DNA of 13,270 nucleotides from an uncultured Clostridium sp. (GCA_945946715.1 CAMEWU010000043.1:1-13270); one strand, 5' to 3'. Positions 7,064 through 13,270 are shown, numbered from the stretch's first letter. The notes: generated by a model not told the origin, from the letters alone. Translations and numbers: made by a program.

Positions 7064-8122
7064 CTACTTTCTTCGTTGGTAAGCCAATGCAATTATCTTT
7101 GCAACCAATGTATGTATATCCAATCCTTTTGCTTTCCAAAGCATCGGATACATACTGATACCTGTAAAGCCCGGTAAGGTGTTAATTTCATTAAATATTA
7201 CCCGGTTGGTATCCTTTTCCAGGAAGAAATCTACACGGGATAACCCAAATCCATCCAGAGCTTTAAAAATAGCAACTGCAGTCTGGCGGATTTCTTCCTC
7301 TTTTCCTTCCGGCAATTCCGGTCCGATAATGGTCTTGGAAGCCGCATCATTGTACTTGGCGTCATAGTCATAGAATTCTGCTGCCGAAAGAATTTCACCA
7401 ACACCGGAAGCCTCTACCTCACTGCCGCCCAGAACTGCACATTCCAATTCCCGTCCGACAATCGTTTCTTCTACTAAAATCTTTTCATCATGCTTTGTTG
7501 CTTCTACAAAGGCTGCCTTCAATTCTTCCTGATTGTGTGCCTTAGAAATACCTTTGGATGAGCCCGCATTGGAAGGTTTTACAAATACCGGATAATCCAG
7601 TTTTTCTTCTACCCGTGCAACCATCTTTTCCATATCTTCCAATTCACTTTTACGTACTGCTACATACGATGCCTGAGCAATACCCAGAGTGTCTACTACT
7701 ATTTTCGCATACAATTTATCCATTCCCAGTGCAGATGCAATTACACCGCAACCCACATAAGGAATCTTTGCCAACTCCAATAACCCTTGTACCGTTCCGT
7801 CTTCCCCATATAAGCCATGCAATACCGGGAATACTACATCTACCGGAATACACTTTGTACCTTCAGAGCTAATACAAATAATTTCCTTTCTGGTTGCATC
7901 CGGTGAAATCACTGCTGTGGTTGTACTATTGGTCCACGTGCCACTTGTAATGTCTTGTGCGGAAGAAACCAGTAACCAATGTCCCTCCTTTGTAATTCCA
8001 ATCCGAACAATATTATATTCCTCGGAATTAATTGCATTCATAATCGTAACTGCTGATATACAGGAAACCTCATGCTCTGAGGACTGTCCTCCAAAAAGTA
8101 CAGCTATGGTTTTCTTTTCCAT
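7064..8122 (-). CDS. ddl: D-alanine--D-alanine ligase
   Basis: A 352-residue ATP-grasp enzyme joining two D-alanines for UDP-MurNAc-pentapeptide synthesis. Motifs in order: LFGGQSSEHEVS (9-20), HGLYGEDGTVQG (102-113), VGCGVIASALGMDK (123-136), FVKPSNAGSSKG (180-191), the omega-loop YDYDAKY (251-257), SRVDFF (295-300) and NEINTLPGFT (311-320). The Tyr in the omega-loop region is that of ordinary D-Ala-D-Ala ligases, where VanA/VanB-type D-Ala-D-Lac ligases carry a His, so no glycopeptide-resistance role is suggested. AAGGAAGGA lies eight bases before the ATG. It is first in a unit with murI, DUF1934, the methyltransferase and the FeoB-associated peptide. A hairpin-bearing leader precedes it. 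Confidence 0.95.
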   Translation of the reverse strand: MEKKTIAVLFGGQSSEHEVSCISAVTIMNAINSEEYNIVRIGITKEGHWLLVSSAQDITSGTWTNSTTTAVISPDATRKEIICISSEGTKCIPVDVVFPVLHGLYGEDGTVQGLLELAKIPYVGCGVIASALGMDKLYAKIVVDTLGIAQASYVAVRKSELEDMEKMVARVEEKLDYPVFVKPSNAGSSKGISKAHNQEELKAAFVEATKHDEKILVEETIVGRELECAVLGGSEVEASGVGEILSAAEFYDYDAKYNDAASKTIIGPELPEGKEEEIRQTAVAIFKALDGFGLSRVDFFLEKDTNRVIFNEINTLPGFTGISMYPMLWKAKGLDIHTLVAKIIALAYQRRK

Positions 8123-8165
8123 GGATGTTATCCTTCCTTTATCTATTTTTATTCATTGTATTCCT

Positions 8166-8199
8166 GAAATCCGGCATTGGATACCAACTGCCGGATTTC
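8166..8199. other. long hairpin in the spoIIR-ddl gap (ddl leader or spoIIR 3' end)
   Basis: GAAATCCGGCA (8166-8176) and TGCCGGATTTC (8189-8199) are perfectly complementary over 11 bp. The stem continues as TTGG/CCAA past a single bulged base, closing on a 3-nt loop. There is no run of T after it on the minus strand and only a poor one on plus, so it is not a standard intrinsic terminator for spoIIR. With the promoter at 8217-8245 it would lie about 10 nt from the 5' end of the ddl mRNA. Confidence 0.65.
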
Positions 8200-8216
8200 T
8201 TTCCATAATTAGTATA

Positions 8217-8245
8217 AGTATACCGCAACCAATGAAAGAAGTAAA
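8217..8245 (-). promoter_or_regulatory. candidate promoter for the ddl operon
   Basis: On the minus strand TTTACT (8240-8245), a 17-bp spacer and TATACT (8217-8222). The TATACT box is immediately repeated at 8211-8216. It lies about 95-120 bp upstream of the ddl start. Confidence 0.45.
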
Positions 8246-8259
8246 GTTTTGAAACGCCC

Positions 8260-9030
8260 CTATTCTTTTTCAAACAAAATGTCCCAAAGCAGACTGCGAT
8301 ATTCAATCTGTGTATCTTCCGATGGACAAATCAATATCTCCTCATATTCTTCCGGTGTCAGCACCCGCTGTAATTCCTCTTTCCCATCTGCAGCAACCAC
8401 ACCTCCTGCTGTATCTACAAAACAAAGTCCCGGATACATGACACACCACCAGTTTCCTCCATTCTTTTCTCCGATATCCACACGCAAAGCCTCGTATTCT
8501 CCTGCCGGAAACCGTAAATCTCCATAGTCTTTCATGGGGAATTCTTCCTCTGTCAAATATGCATGGATTTCATAATCATATCCTGCCTCTTTCATGACCC
8601 GGATTCCAATCGCTTCTATTTCAGAAAGCTGTTCTTCCATAATGGTTTCTGCCTCTTCTCTGGATTCTGCTTCTGCCAGTTTGGGTTCCAGTTCTTCTAA
8701 TATGGCATCTCTTACCAATTGCTTTAATGCCTGGTCTTGTTCTGAATCAGAATTTGCCCGAATATGAAACCGAATTACCTCCTCTGCAATATCTTCTACG
8801 GAACTTTCTGTATCATCCAATGTAAGCTCTCCATATACATAACCGGATGTTCCAACACCATCCTCATCATGCAGCATAGCTTCTATCTCCTGTAACTGTT
8901 TTACAGACTGTTCTGACACTTCCTCCGCCCGTTCCTTTAATGTCTGATACTGATGCAGAGTATAAATTCCAAGACCTCCTACAATCGGTGCAATCAATAG
9001 TGCCGAAATAGCAGTTTTATAAATATCCAT
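8260..9030 (-). CDS. spoIIR: stage II sporulation protein R (sigma-E activation signal)
   Basis: A 256-residue protein. In Bacillus, SpoIIR is made in the forespore under sigma-F, exported across the septal membrane, and triggers SpoIIGA to process pro-sigma-E in the mother cell. Here an N-terminal signal/anchor (about 5-24) is followed by an acidic linker of about 55 residues. The conserved SpoIIR domain then runs RFHIRANSDSEQDQALK (87-103), VRDAI, a helical Glu-rich part, and FPAGEYEALRVDIGE with NNWWCVMYP-like GGNWWCVMYPGLCFVD (191-206). The C-terminal SLLWDILF also matches the family end. The Cys pair (C196, C203) is intact. GGAGG lies seven bases before the ATG, inside a small hairpin. 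It follows the gerAB/C gene by 37 bp on the same strand and probably also has its own sigma-F promoter. Confidence 0.93.
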   Translation of the reverse strand: MDIYKTAISALLIAPIVGGLGIYTLHQYQTLKERAEEVSEQSVKQLQEIEAMLHDEDGVGTSGYVYGELTLDDTESSVEDIAEEVIRFHIRANSDSEQDQALKQLVRDAILEELEPKLAEAESREEAETIMEEQLSEIEAIGIRVMKEAGYDYEIHAYLTEEEFPMKDYGDLRFPAGEYEALRVDIGEKNGGNWWCVMYPGLCFVDTAGGVVAADGKEELQRVLTPEEYEEILICPSEDTQIEYRSLLWDILFEKE

Positions 9031-9038
9031 TTGATAAC

Positions 9039-9055
9039 CTCCATTCTATATGGAG
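9039..9055 (-). promoter_or_regulatory. small hairpin covering the spoIIR ribosome binding site
   Basis: On the minus strand CTCCAT (9055-9050), a 5-nt loop and ATGGAG (9044-9039), whose GGAG is part of the spoIIR SD (GGAGG). A long transcript reading in from the ger genes would contain both arms. Confidence 0.5.
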
Positions 9056-9083
9056 ATTATTACCAATTTAATGACTTTTATTC
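9055..9083 (-). promoter_or_regulatory. candidate sigma-F promoter for spoIIR
   Basis: On the minus strand GAATA (9079-9083), 14 bases, then GGTAATAATC (9055-9064). The -10 fits the forespore sigma-F pattern GGnRAnAHTR at all but the last base; the -35 has one mismatch to GYATA. The expected start of transcription is near 9048. In Bacillus spoIIR is a sigma-F gene, which makes the match more credible. Confidence 0.45.
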
Positions 9084-10684
9084 TTCAGCCAATCCCCCAA
9101 CGTTTCATTCTCCTGTTCCCCAACCGGAAGATTCTCCTGATAAATAGGAGTGGATAACACAGCCTGTGTCTCCTCTCTGATATTTTCTAACACCTCTCCG
9201 GCTTTCTCCGGTTCATATAGTTCTTTCTCCAGATAAATACCTTGCAAATGAGAATAATCCAAGGTTCCTCCCGTGTACCGTTCATATTCCCGGTTAATGT
9301 CCTCAATCGTTTCAGCAATCATTGTATACTCCCCTTCTTTCGAATCATTTTCACTACTTTTTTCTGTTGATTGCTCTTGCATATCCGTATTCATATAAGC
9401 TTTTGACTTATCATCCATGTATGCCAGTACACATCGAAATTCATAGCCATTTTCCTCCTGTGCCACATGCAGTTCTTCTACATAGGTTCGATCCTCTAAG
9501 GATACCGGATTCCTGCATCCGCTCATCCCACTCATCAGAGAAATAATCAAGAAACAGAGACAGAATTCTTTAATTGGTTTCTCTTGATTTTCTTTCCATA
9601 CCAGACCTTTTTTCTTTCTTTTTATTCGATAAATCAGCCAGATTATCACCGGGAGACCAATGGAAAGAGGAAAATCAATAACGCAGGCATATTTCAAATA
9701 CCAGGCAGACCATTGTTCGGCCGTTGAAAAGCAAAAATAAATTACTAATATTCCCAGACACATCCAAATCGTTGCGATTCCATTTCTTCCCTCAAAAGGA
9801 GCGATTCGTCGCAATAGCTGCTGCCCCTGGAATATATAGGCACTTAAGGTAACGATTCCACCAACTAACCAAAACAGTATCATTAGAATATCCAGTCGTT
9901 CCAGGCCTCCTCCTTTTATGGTAATCAGCTCCATAGCATCTGTTACACCCAGCAGAGAATTATGTCCCCAAGACGGTCCAATAATCCCTACCGTTACTAC
10001 ATAAACTAATAATAGCCACAAACCGGAATACAGAATCCCCCGCAATCCGGTCAGCCATGCAGTTCTATCACTACCTTCCAGTGCTGACATACGAAAAAGA
10101 ATCAACTCCACCGGCAAAAAGAGCGCCATCAGACGATAATCTCCCCATAACAATTCTTTAATTTGTATAGGTTCTCTAGGTAATACACACGAAAAGTCAG
10201 CTTTCCAGAGTCCTACCAGAAACAGAAGAACCAGTGGAATTATAACCCACCAGAACAACAATTCTACAAATCTTGCCCGTCCTTCCAGATTTCGCATTCC
10301 TGCATAACCACAGACCAAAAGCAGTGGAAGCAGAATCATAAAAGAGGAACCTTTGTACAAGGTTTCTCTGATCAAATACTCCATATAGGACAGCATCCAT
10401 GCTCCCCGGATTGCAAACCGCAAAACATAAACAAACCAGGTAAAACGCCATAAAAACCCATGCATGGAATTTTCAGTTATGGCAAAAAAACCACCATCCG
10501 TCCGCCCAATTGCCATCAGTATAGAACCATATATCAAGCTTCCTATCATGCTTAACATAACAGTCAGAATTCCATTGTGTCCACCAGACCACACAGGCAC
10601 AAACAGACAACCAATGGAACCGGTCTCCAGTATAATCATTCGTTTCAATTGCTTTGGTGAAATTCGAAACTGCAATTCTTCCAT
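9068..10684 (-). CDS. gerAB: GerAB-type spore germinant permease fused to a truncated GerAC-like lipoprotein domain
   Basis: A 538-residue fusion. Residues about 10-355 form a GerAB-like permease of the amino acid/polyamine superfamily with about ten transmembrane spans, beginning ISPKQLKRMIILETGSIG and ending in a basic cap IYRIKRKKKG. In spores GerAB spans the inner membrane and binds germinant. After about 15 polar residues, a hydrophobic stretch (374-389) ends in a lipobox-like SGMSGC (C390). It is followed by a GerAC-type N-terminal domain: RNPVSLEDRTYVEELHVAQ, a low-complexity insert (426-452), then IAETIEDINREYERYTGG and YSHLQGIYLEKELYE. Only about 149 residues follow the Cys, whereas GerAC is usually 350-400 residues, so its C-terminal part is absent. 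No start codon with an SD was found for a separate gerAC. The SD is AGGAGG, six bases before the ATG. Confidence 0.88.
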   Translation of the reverse strand: MEELQFRISPKQLKRMIILETGSIGCLFVPVWSGGHNGILTVMLSMIGSLIYGSILMAIGRTDGGFFAITENSMHGFLWRFTWFVYVLRFAIRGAWMLSYMEYLIRETLYKGSSFMILLPLLLVCGYAGMRNLEGRARFVELLFWWVIIPLVLLFLVGLWKADFSCVLPREPIQIKELLWGDYRLMALFLPVELILFRMSALEGSDRTAWLTGLRGILYSGLWLLLVYVVTVGIIGPSWGHNSLLGVTDAMELITIKGGGLERLDILMILFWLVGGIVTLSAYIFQGQQLLRRIAPFEGRNGIATIWMCLGILVIYFCFSTAEQWSAWYLKYACVIDFPLSIGLPVIIWLIYRIKRKKKGLVWKENQEKPIKEFCLCFLIISLMSGMSGCRNPVSLEDRTYVEELHVAQEENGYEFRCVLAYMDDKSKAYMNTDMQEQSTEKSSENDSKEGEYTMIAETIEDINREYERYTGGTLDYSHLQGIYLEKELYEPEKAGEVLENIREETQAVLSTPIYQENLPVGEQENETLGDWLKNKSH

Positions 10685-10730
10685 ATTGTACCTCCTGTTT
10701 CATAGCGAATTGCAAAGGCTCTGTTCTATG

Positions 10731-12296
10731 CTACCTTTTTTGTCGCCGCATTCGATTGCGCTGTCCCTCTCTGGTGAAAACCGGACGTTTTTTCATGGTG
10801 TAAATCGGCATCCGAAGAATAAAATCCTTCTTGCTTTCATACCGTCCACTTGCTGTGGAAACAGCCGGCACCATATATGGTACTCCGTAGCTAACCAGAC
10901 CGGATAAATGAATGCCTAACATCAGCATTCCCAGAATAAATCCATACAACCCCCATATGGCACTGACAATGATTAAAAAGAATTTCAGCAGGCGGTACGC
11001 TGATGCAAAACTTTCACTTGGAATGGTAAAGGATGCCAAAGCAGTCAATGCAACCACAATTACCACAATGGTACTAACCAGCCCAGCTTCCACTGCTGCC
11101 TGTCCAACAATTAAACCTCCTACGATTCCTATGGTATTTCCCATGGCTCCAGGCAAACGTATTCCCGCCTCACGAAGTAGTTCAAACTCCAGTTCCATCA
11201 AAAGCACCTCCAGTACCACAGGAAACGTAATACCACTCCTTGCCTGTGCAATTGCCAGCAACAACTCTGTGGGAAGCATTTCCAGATGAAATCCGGTTAT
11301 GGCAATATAGAATCCCGGAAGTCCGATGGCAATAATAGAAGCTATATATCGTAAAATTCTGGCAAAAGTTGCCACTGACCATTGATTATAGTAATCATCC
11401 GAGGCCTGAAAAAATGTATTAAATGTTGCCGGAAACAACAATACCTCCGGGGAATTATCCACGGCAATGGCTACTCTTCCCTCCAGAATGGATGAGGCCA
11501 CTTTATCCGGTCGTTCTGTACTTTGAATAATTGGAAACGGAGAATACCATTTTCGATTCATAAAATGCTCCAACATCCCGCTGTCGTAGATGGCATCGGT
11601 CCTATATGCATCCAATTCTGCCTTTATCTGATCCACCAGACCTTCCTGTACCAGATCTTCCATGTATATGATAGCGTAATCTGTCCGGGAACGTTCTCCA
11701 AAGGTTTCCTGTATAATCTTACAGTTTGGATCTTTAATTCTCCGACGTATCAAAGCTGTAGAAGTCCGTAAACTTTCATTAAAGCTATCCCGAGGTCCCC
11801 GCATCACTGCTTCTGTCTTTGCCTCGTCTATGGAACGAACCGGCAGCTTTTTACTGGAAATAATAATGACAGTGTCATATCCATCCAGAAATAGTGCAGT
11901 ATCACCTTTCAGTATACTGTTAATAACCCCATCAAAACTGGTTTCTTCTTTTAAATCAGCAGTATCAATTTCACTATGAAAAAATAACTGAAAGATATCC
12001 GATTCTCCATATGTGCGAGGACCTGAAGCAATCCCCGTCTCCAATCCGGCAGTATAACCGACCATTCGTCTTTGTAATGGTGCTATCACATTATCCTGAA
12101 TCATTTCCGCATCTGTCAGTCCATCTACATATACCATATAGGCATAGATACTTTGTTCTTGTCTGTAAAATCGAAATTCTTTTTTCACGATATCATCGCA
12201 ATTCTGAAACAGAGTCTCAATAATTTGAATATTTTTTTGCAAATCTTTTTCTAACTTTGCTACAATCTGATGATTTGAATTGTATAATTGTTCCAT
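10731..12296 (-). CDS. gerAA: spore germination receptor subunit GerAA
   Basis: A 521-residue inner spore-membrane protein, the A subunit of a GerA-type germinant receptor. A soluble N-terminal part (1 to about 300) carries the family signatures EAVMRGPRDSFNESL (163-177), TALIRRRIKDP (180-190), LEGRVAIAVDNSPEVLLFP (271-289) and FFQASDDYY (295-303). It is followed by about five membrane spans (about 310-335, 345-365, 383-403, 405-428, 437-462) and a basic C-terminal tail ending MRRQKR. Length is typical. The start uses GAGG seven bases upstream, which lies in the 3' arm of the upstream terminator hairpin. The gerAB/C fusion follows 46 bp downstream. A sigma-G-type promoter overlaps the hairpin. 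Confidence 0.95.
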   Translation of the reverse strand: MEQLYNSNHQIVAKLEKDLQKNIQIIETLFQNCDDIVKKEFRFYRQEQSIYAYMVYVDGLTDAEMIQDNVIAPLQRRMVGYTAGLETGIASGPRTYGESDIFQLFFHSEIDTADLKEETSFDGVINSILKGDTALFLDGYDTVIIISSKKLPVRSIDEAKTEAVMRGPRDSFNESLRTSTALIRRRIKDPNCKIIQETFGERSRTDYAIIYMEDLVQEGLVDQIKAELDAYRTDAIYDSGMLEHFMNRKWYSPFPIIQSTERPDKVASSILEGRVAIAVDNSPEVLLFPATFNTFFQASDDYYNQWSVATFARILRYIASIIAIGLPGFYIAITGFHLEMLPTELLLAIAQARSGITFPVVLEVLLMELEFELLREAGIRLPGAMGNTIGIVGGLIVGQAAVEAGLVSTIVVIVVALTALASFTIPSESFASAYRLLKFFLIIVSAIWGLYGFILGMLMLGIHLSGLVSYGVPYMVPAVSTASGRYESKKDFILRMPIYTMKKRPVFTREGQRNRMRRQKR

Positions 12297-12335
12297 AAAA
12301 AAACCTCACACATTTTTCTTATTATGTGTGAGGTT
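12297..12335 (-). terminator. terminator of the GntR gene, overlapping the gerAA ribosome binding site
   Basis: On the minus strand AACCTCACACAT (12335-12324), a 10-nt A-rich loop and ATGTGTGAGGTT (12313-12302) form a perfect 12-bp stem, followed by T down to the base before the gerAA ATG (12297-12303 all T). It begins 20 nt after the GntR stop. The GAGG of the 3' arm is the gerAA SD and the T-run is its spacer. Confidence 0.85.
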
Positions 12336-12349
12336 CTCTTTTCTTATTC
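12320..12349 (-). promoter_or_regulatory. candidate sigma-G promoter for gerAA
   Basis: On the minus strand GAATA (12345-12349), exactly 18 bases, then CATAATA (12320-12326). This matches every defined position of the classical Bacillus sigma-G consensus GHATR-N18-CATNHTA. GerA operons are sigma-G genes in Bacillus. The expected start of transcription, about 7 bases on, is near 12313, at the first base of the terminator's 3' arm. Confidence 0.6.
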
Positions 12350-12355
12350 TGTTTT

Positions 12356-13027
12356 TTATGGTATCTGACTGTGTACATTATTGATTACAATCGCTTCCTG
12401 ATTATAAATATGAGTCCGCATTACACTTCGTGCCTGTTCTGCATCTCCCATAAGGATTGCATTGGTAATAGCATCATGCTCACTGACCAATACATCATGA
12501 TAACTAAAATCCTTTACATATTCTACCCGATACCGATATACCTGTTCCCATAAATTGTGGGTCAGCGTAATCAAACGTTGATTTTCTGTTGCTTCAAAAA
12601 TCGCATCATGAAAAGCAATGTCACCATTTACAATGGAAGGAACATGCTTCGTACTGATTGCTTCCCGAAAGGCAATACATACAGCTTTCAGCTTTTCTTT
12701 TCCTTCTTTGGTAATCCGCTGACATGCCAGAACAACTGCCAATTCTTCTAAAGCACACCGCACTTCCAGTGCATCCCGTAAATCCTTTTCTGTAATACGG
12801 GCAACTTCTGCTCCCCGGCGAGGAATCATAACCACAAGCCCCTCCAGCTCCAGCATACGAATTGCTTCCCGCACCGGAGTCCGGCTAACACCCAGCTTTT
12901 TTGCAAGAGGAATTTCCATCAAACGTTCTCCAGGTGGAATCTCTCCGGTGATAATTGCTTGACGTAACGTCTGAAAGACAACATCCCGCAAGGGCAGATA
13001 TTCATTTACATCGAATTTTAATTCCAT
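12356..13027 (-). CDS. GntR-family transcriptional regulator, FCD (FadR) subfamily
   Basis: A 223-residue DNA-binding regulator. The N-terminal winged helix (about 10-78) includes LRQAIITGEIPPGERLME and the recognition part LAKKLGVSRTPVREAIRMLELEGL (within 41-64), the classic GntR signature. The C-terminal FCD domain (about 85-215) is all-helical and keeps the expected metal-binding set: D136 and H140 in NGDIAFHDAI, H184 in SEHDAI and H206 in MRTHIYNQ. FCD regulators usually respond to carboxylic acids; the ligand and targets here are not visible. AGAGG lies at the right distance from the ATG. It has no metabolic gene next to it in the window: downstream is its terminator and the gerA operon, upstream a structured repeat. 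No convincing -35/-10 pair was found in the short AT-rich gap before it. Confidence 0.92.
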   Translation of the reverse strand: MELKFDVNEYLPLRDVVFQTLRQAIITGEIPPGERLMEIPLAKKLGVSRTPVREAIRMLELEGLVVMIPRRGAEVARITEKDLRDALEVRCALEELAVVLACQRITKEGKEKLKAVCIAFREAISTKHVPSIVNGDIAFHDAIFEATENQRLITLTHNLWEQVYRYRVEYVKDFSYHDVLVSEHDAITNAILMGDAEQARSVMRTHIYNQEAIVINNVHSQIP

Positions 13028-13070
13028 GTCATCACCTCTAAATATATTAAATTATGGTTTGCACGTAAGC

Positions 13071-13206
13071 CTTGAGCCATGCGAAAGCAGTCTGAACATA
13101 CTCGTTGGGTGCTTGCACACATAAGAGTATGTTTAGACTTGCTTTCATAGGGCGAATGCCCGTGACCGAGCCGCAACGAAGTGAAGGCGAGGTAGCATGG
13201 CTCAAG
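13071..13206 (+). repeat. large structured inverted repeat, possible folded RNA or dispersed element
   Basis: CTTGAGCCATGC (13071-13082) and GCATGGCTCAAG (13195-13206) pair perfectly over 12 bp and enclose three arms. Arm 1 pairs 13083-13103 with 13125-13146 over about 21 bp, with one bulge and one G-U. Arm 2 is GGGC-GAAT-GCCC (13150-13161). Arm 3 pairs ACC (13165-13167) with GGT (13191-13193) and GCC (13170-13172) with GGC (13186-13188) across a GA/GA internal loop. There is no credible coding. The G-U and tandem G-A pairs work only in the plus-strand RNA. This could be a small RNA, a MITE-like dispersed repeat, or both. Confidence 0.65.
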
Positions 13207-13270
13207 TGTACTGACTACCATTCGGCTTCGAATCTATATGCTTAATGCAGACCCGCAAAACGCACTTCGT
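13207..13270. other. non-coding remainder at the right edge with further short hairpins
   Basis: It contains ATTCG-GCTT-CGAAT (13220-13233), and its last eight bases (CACTTCGT, 13263-13270) are complementary to ACGAAGTG at 13176-13183 inside the preceding repeat. This suggests that the structured element, or a second copy in inverse orientation, continues beyond the window. No gene or clear promoter is visible here. Confidence 0.4.

Noticed and set aside
7064..8122. Vancomycin-resistance type D-Ala-D-Lac ligase
   Set aside because: The omega-loop reads YDYDAKY with the Tyr of ordinary Ddl enzymes, and no vanH, vanX or vanS/R genes are nearby.
10731..12296. GntR regulator as controller of the gerA genes
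   Set aside because: Only adjacency supports it; the terminator and a separate sigma-G-type promoter lie between them, and no operator repeat was seen.
13018..13221. 67-codon minus-strand reading frame over the right-edge repeat
   Set aside because: It lies entirely across the structured inverted repeat, overlaps the GntR start, has no SD and reads as low-quality, repeat-derived sequence.
1..13270. CRISPR array, insertion sequence, prophage, tRNA or rRNA
   Set aside because: No regularly spaced repeats, transposase or integrase, cloverleaf or rRNA-like sequence was seen on either strand; the only repeat-like region is at the right edge.

Overview
The window looks like a chromosomal segment of a spore-forming, low-GC Gram-positive of the class Clostridia, probably Lachnospiraceae. 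This rests on the AT-rich base composition, strong AGGAGG-type ribosome binding sites at nearly every start, the gerA and spoIIR sporulation genes, a FeoB-associated Cys-rich peptide, and several small DUF proteins common in that family. The family assignment is inference; no rRNA or phylogenetic marker is present.

Layout, left to right. (1) 1-110: start of a HAD-family phosphatase running off the left edge on the minus strand. (2) 197-1730: four small minus-strand membrane-protein genes (DUF4190-like and DUF4870-like), three sharing a C-terminal ELPLIG-type motif, with three sigma-A-like promoters and one clear terminator. (3) 1992-4878: a plus-strand operon of malQ (4-alpha-glucanotransferase), plsC (lysophosphatidate acyltransferase) and an unrecognised single-span membrane protein. 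(4) 8122-4883, minus strand: ddl (D-Ala-D-Ala ligase), murI (glutamate racemase), a DUF1934/YwiB-like protein, a class I SAM methyltransferase and a FeoB-associated Cys-rich peptide. The first two supply D-amino-acid precursors for peptidoglycan. (5) 12296-8260, minus strand: gerAA, a gerAB gene fused in frame to a short gerAC-like lipoprotein domain, and spoIIR. (6) 13027-12356, minus strand: an FCD-type GntR regulator. (7) 13061-13270: a non-coding, highly structured inverted-repeat region, cut by the right edge.

The most interesting signals are in the sporulation block. The GntR terminator is a perfect 12-bp hairpin directly in front of gerAA. Its 3' arm carries the gerAA Shine-Dalgarno, and its T-run is the spacer to the start codon. 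A full match to the classical sigma-G consensus (GAATA, 18 bp, CATAATA) overlaps its 5' arm and loop, so a sigma-G transcript would begin after the 5' arm, escaping the terminator and exposing the ribosome binding site. A weaker version of the same arrangement lies in front of spoIIR: a sigma-F-like promoter leading into a 6-bp hairpin that covers the SD. The GerAB-GerAC fusion, with an internal lipobox and only the N-terminal part of GerAC, is also unusual. At the right edge, the 136-nt junction-like inverted repeat has plus-strand-specific features (a G-U wobble, tandem G-A pairs) that suggest a folded RNA or an RNA-like dispersed repeat.
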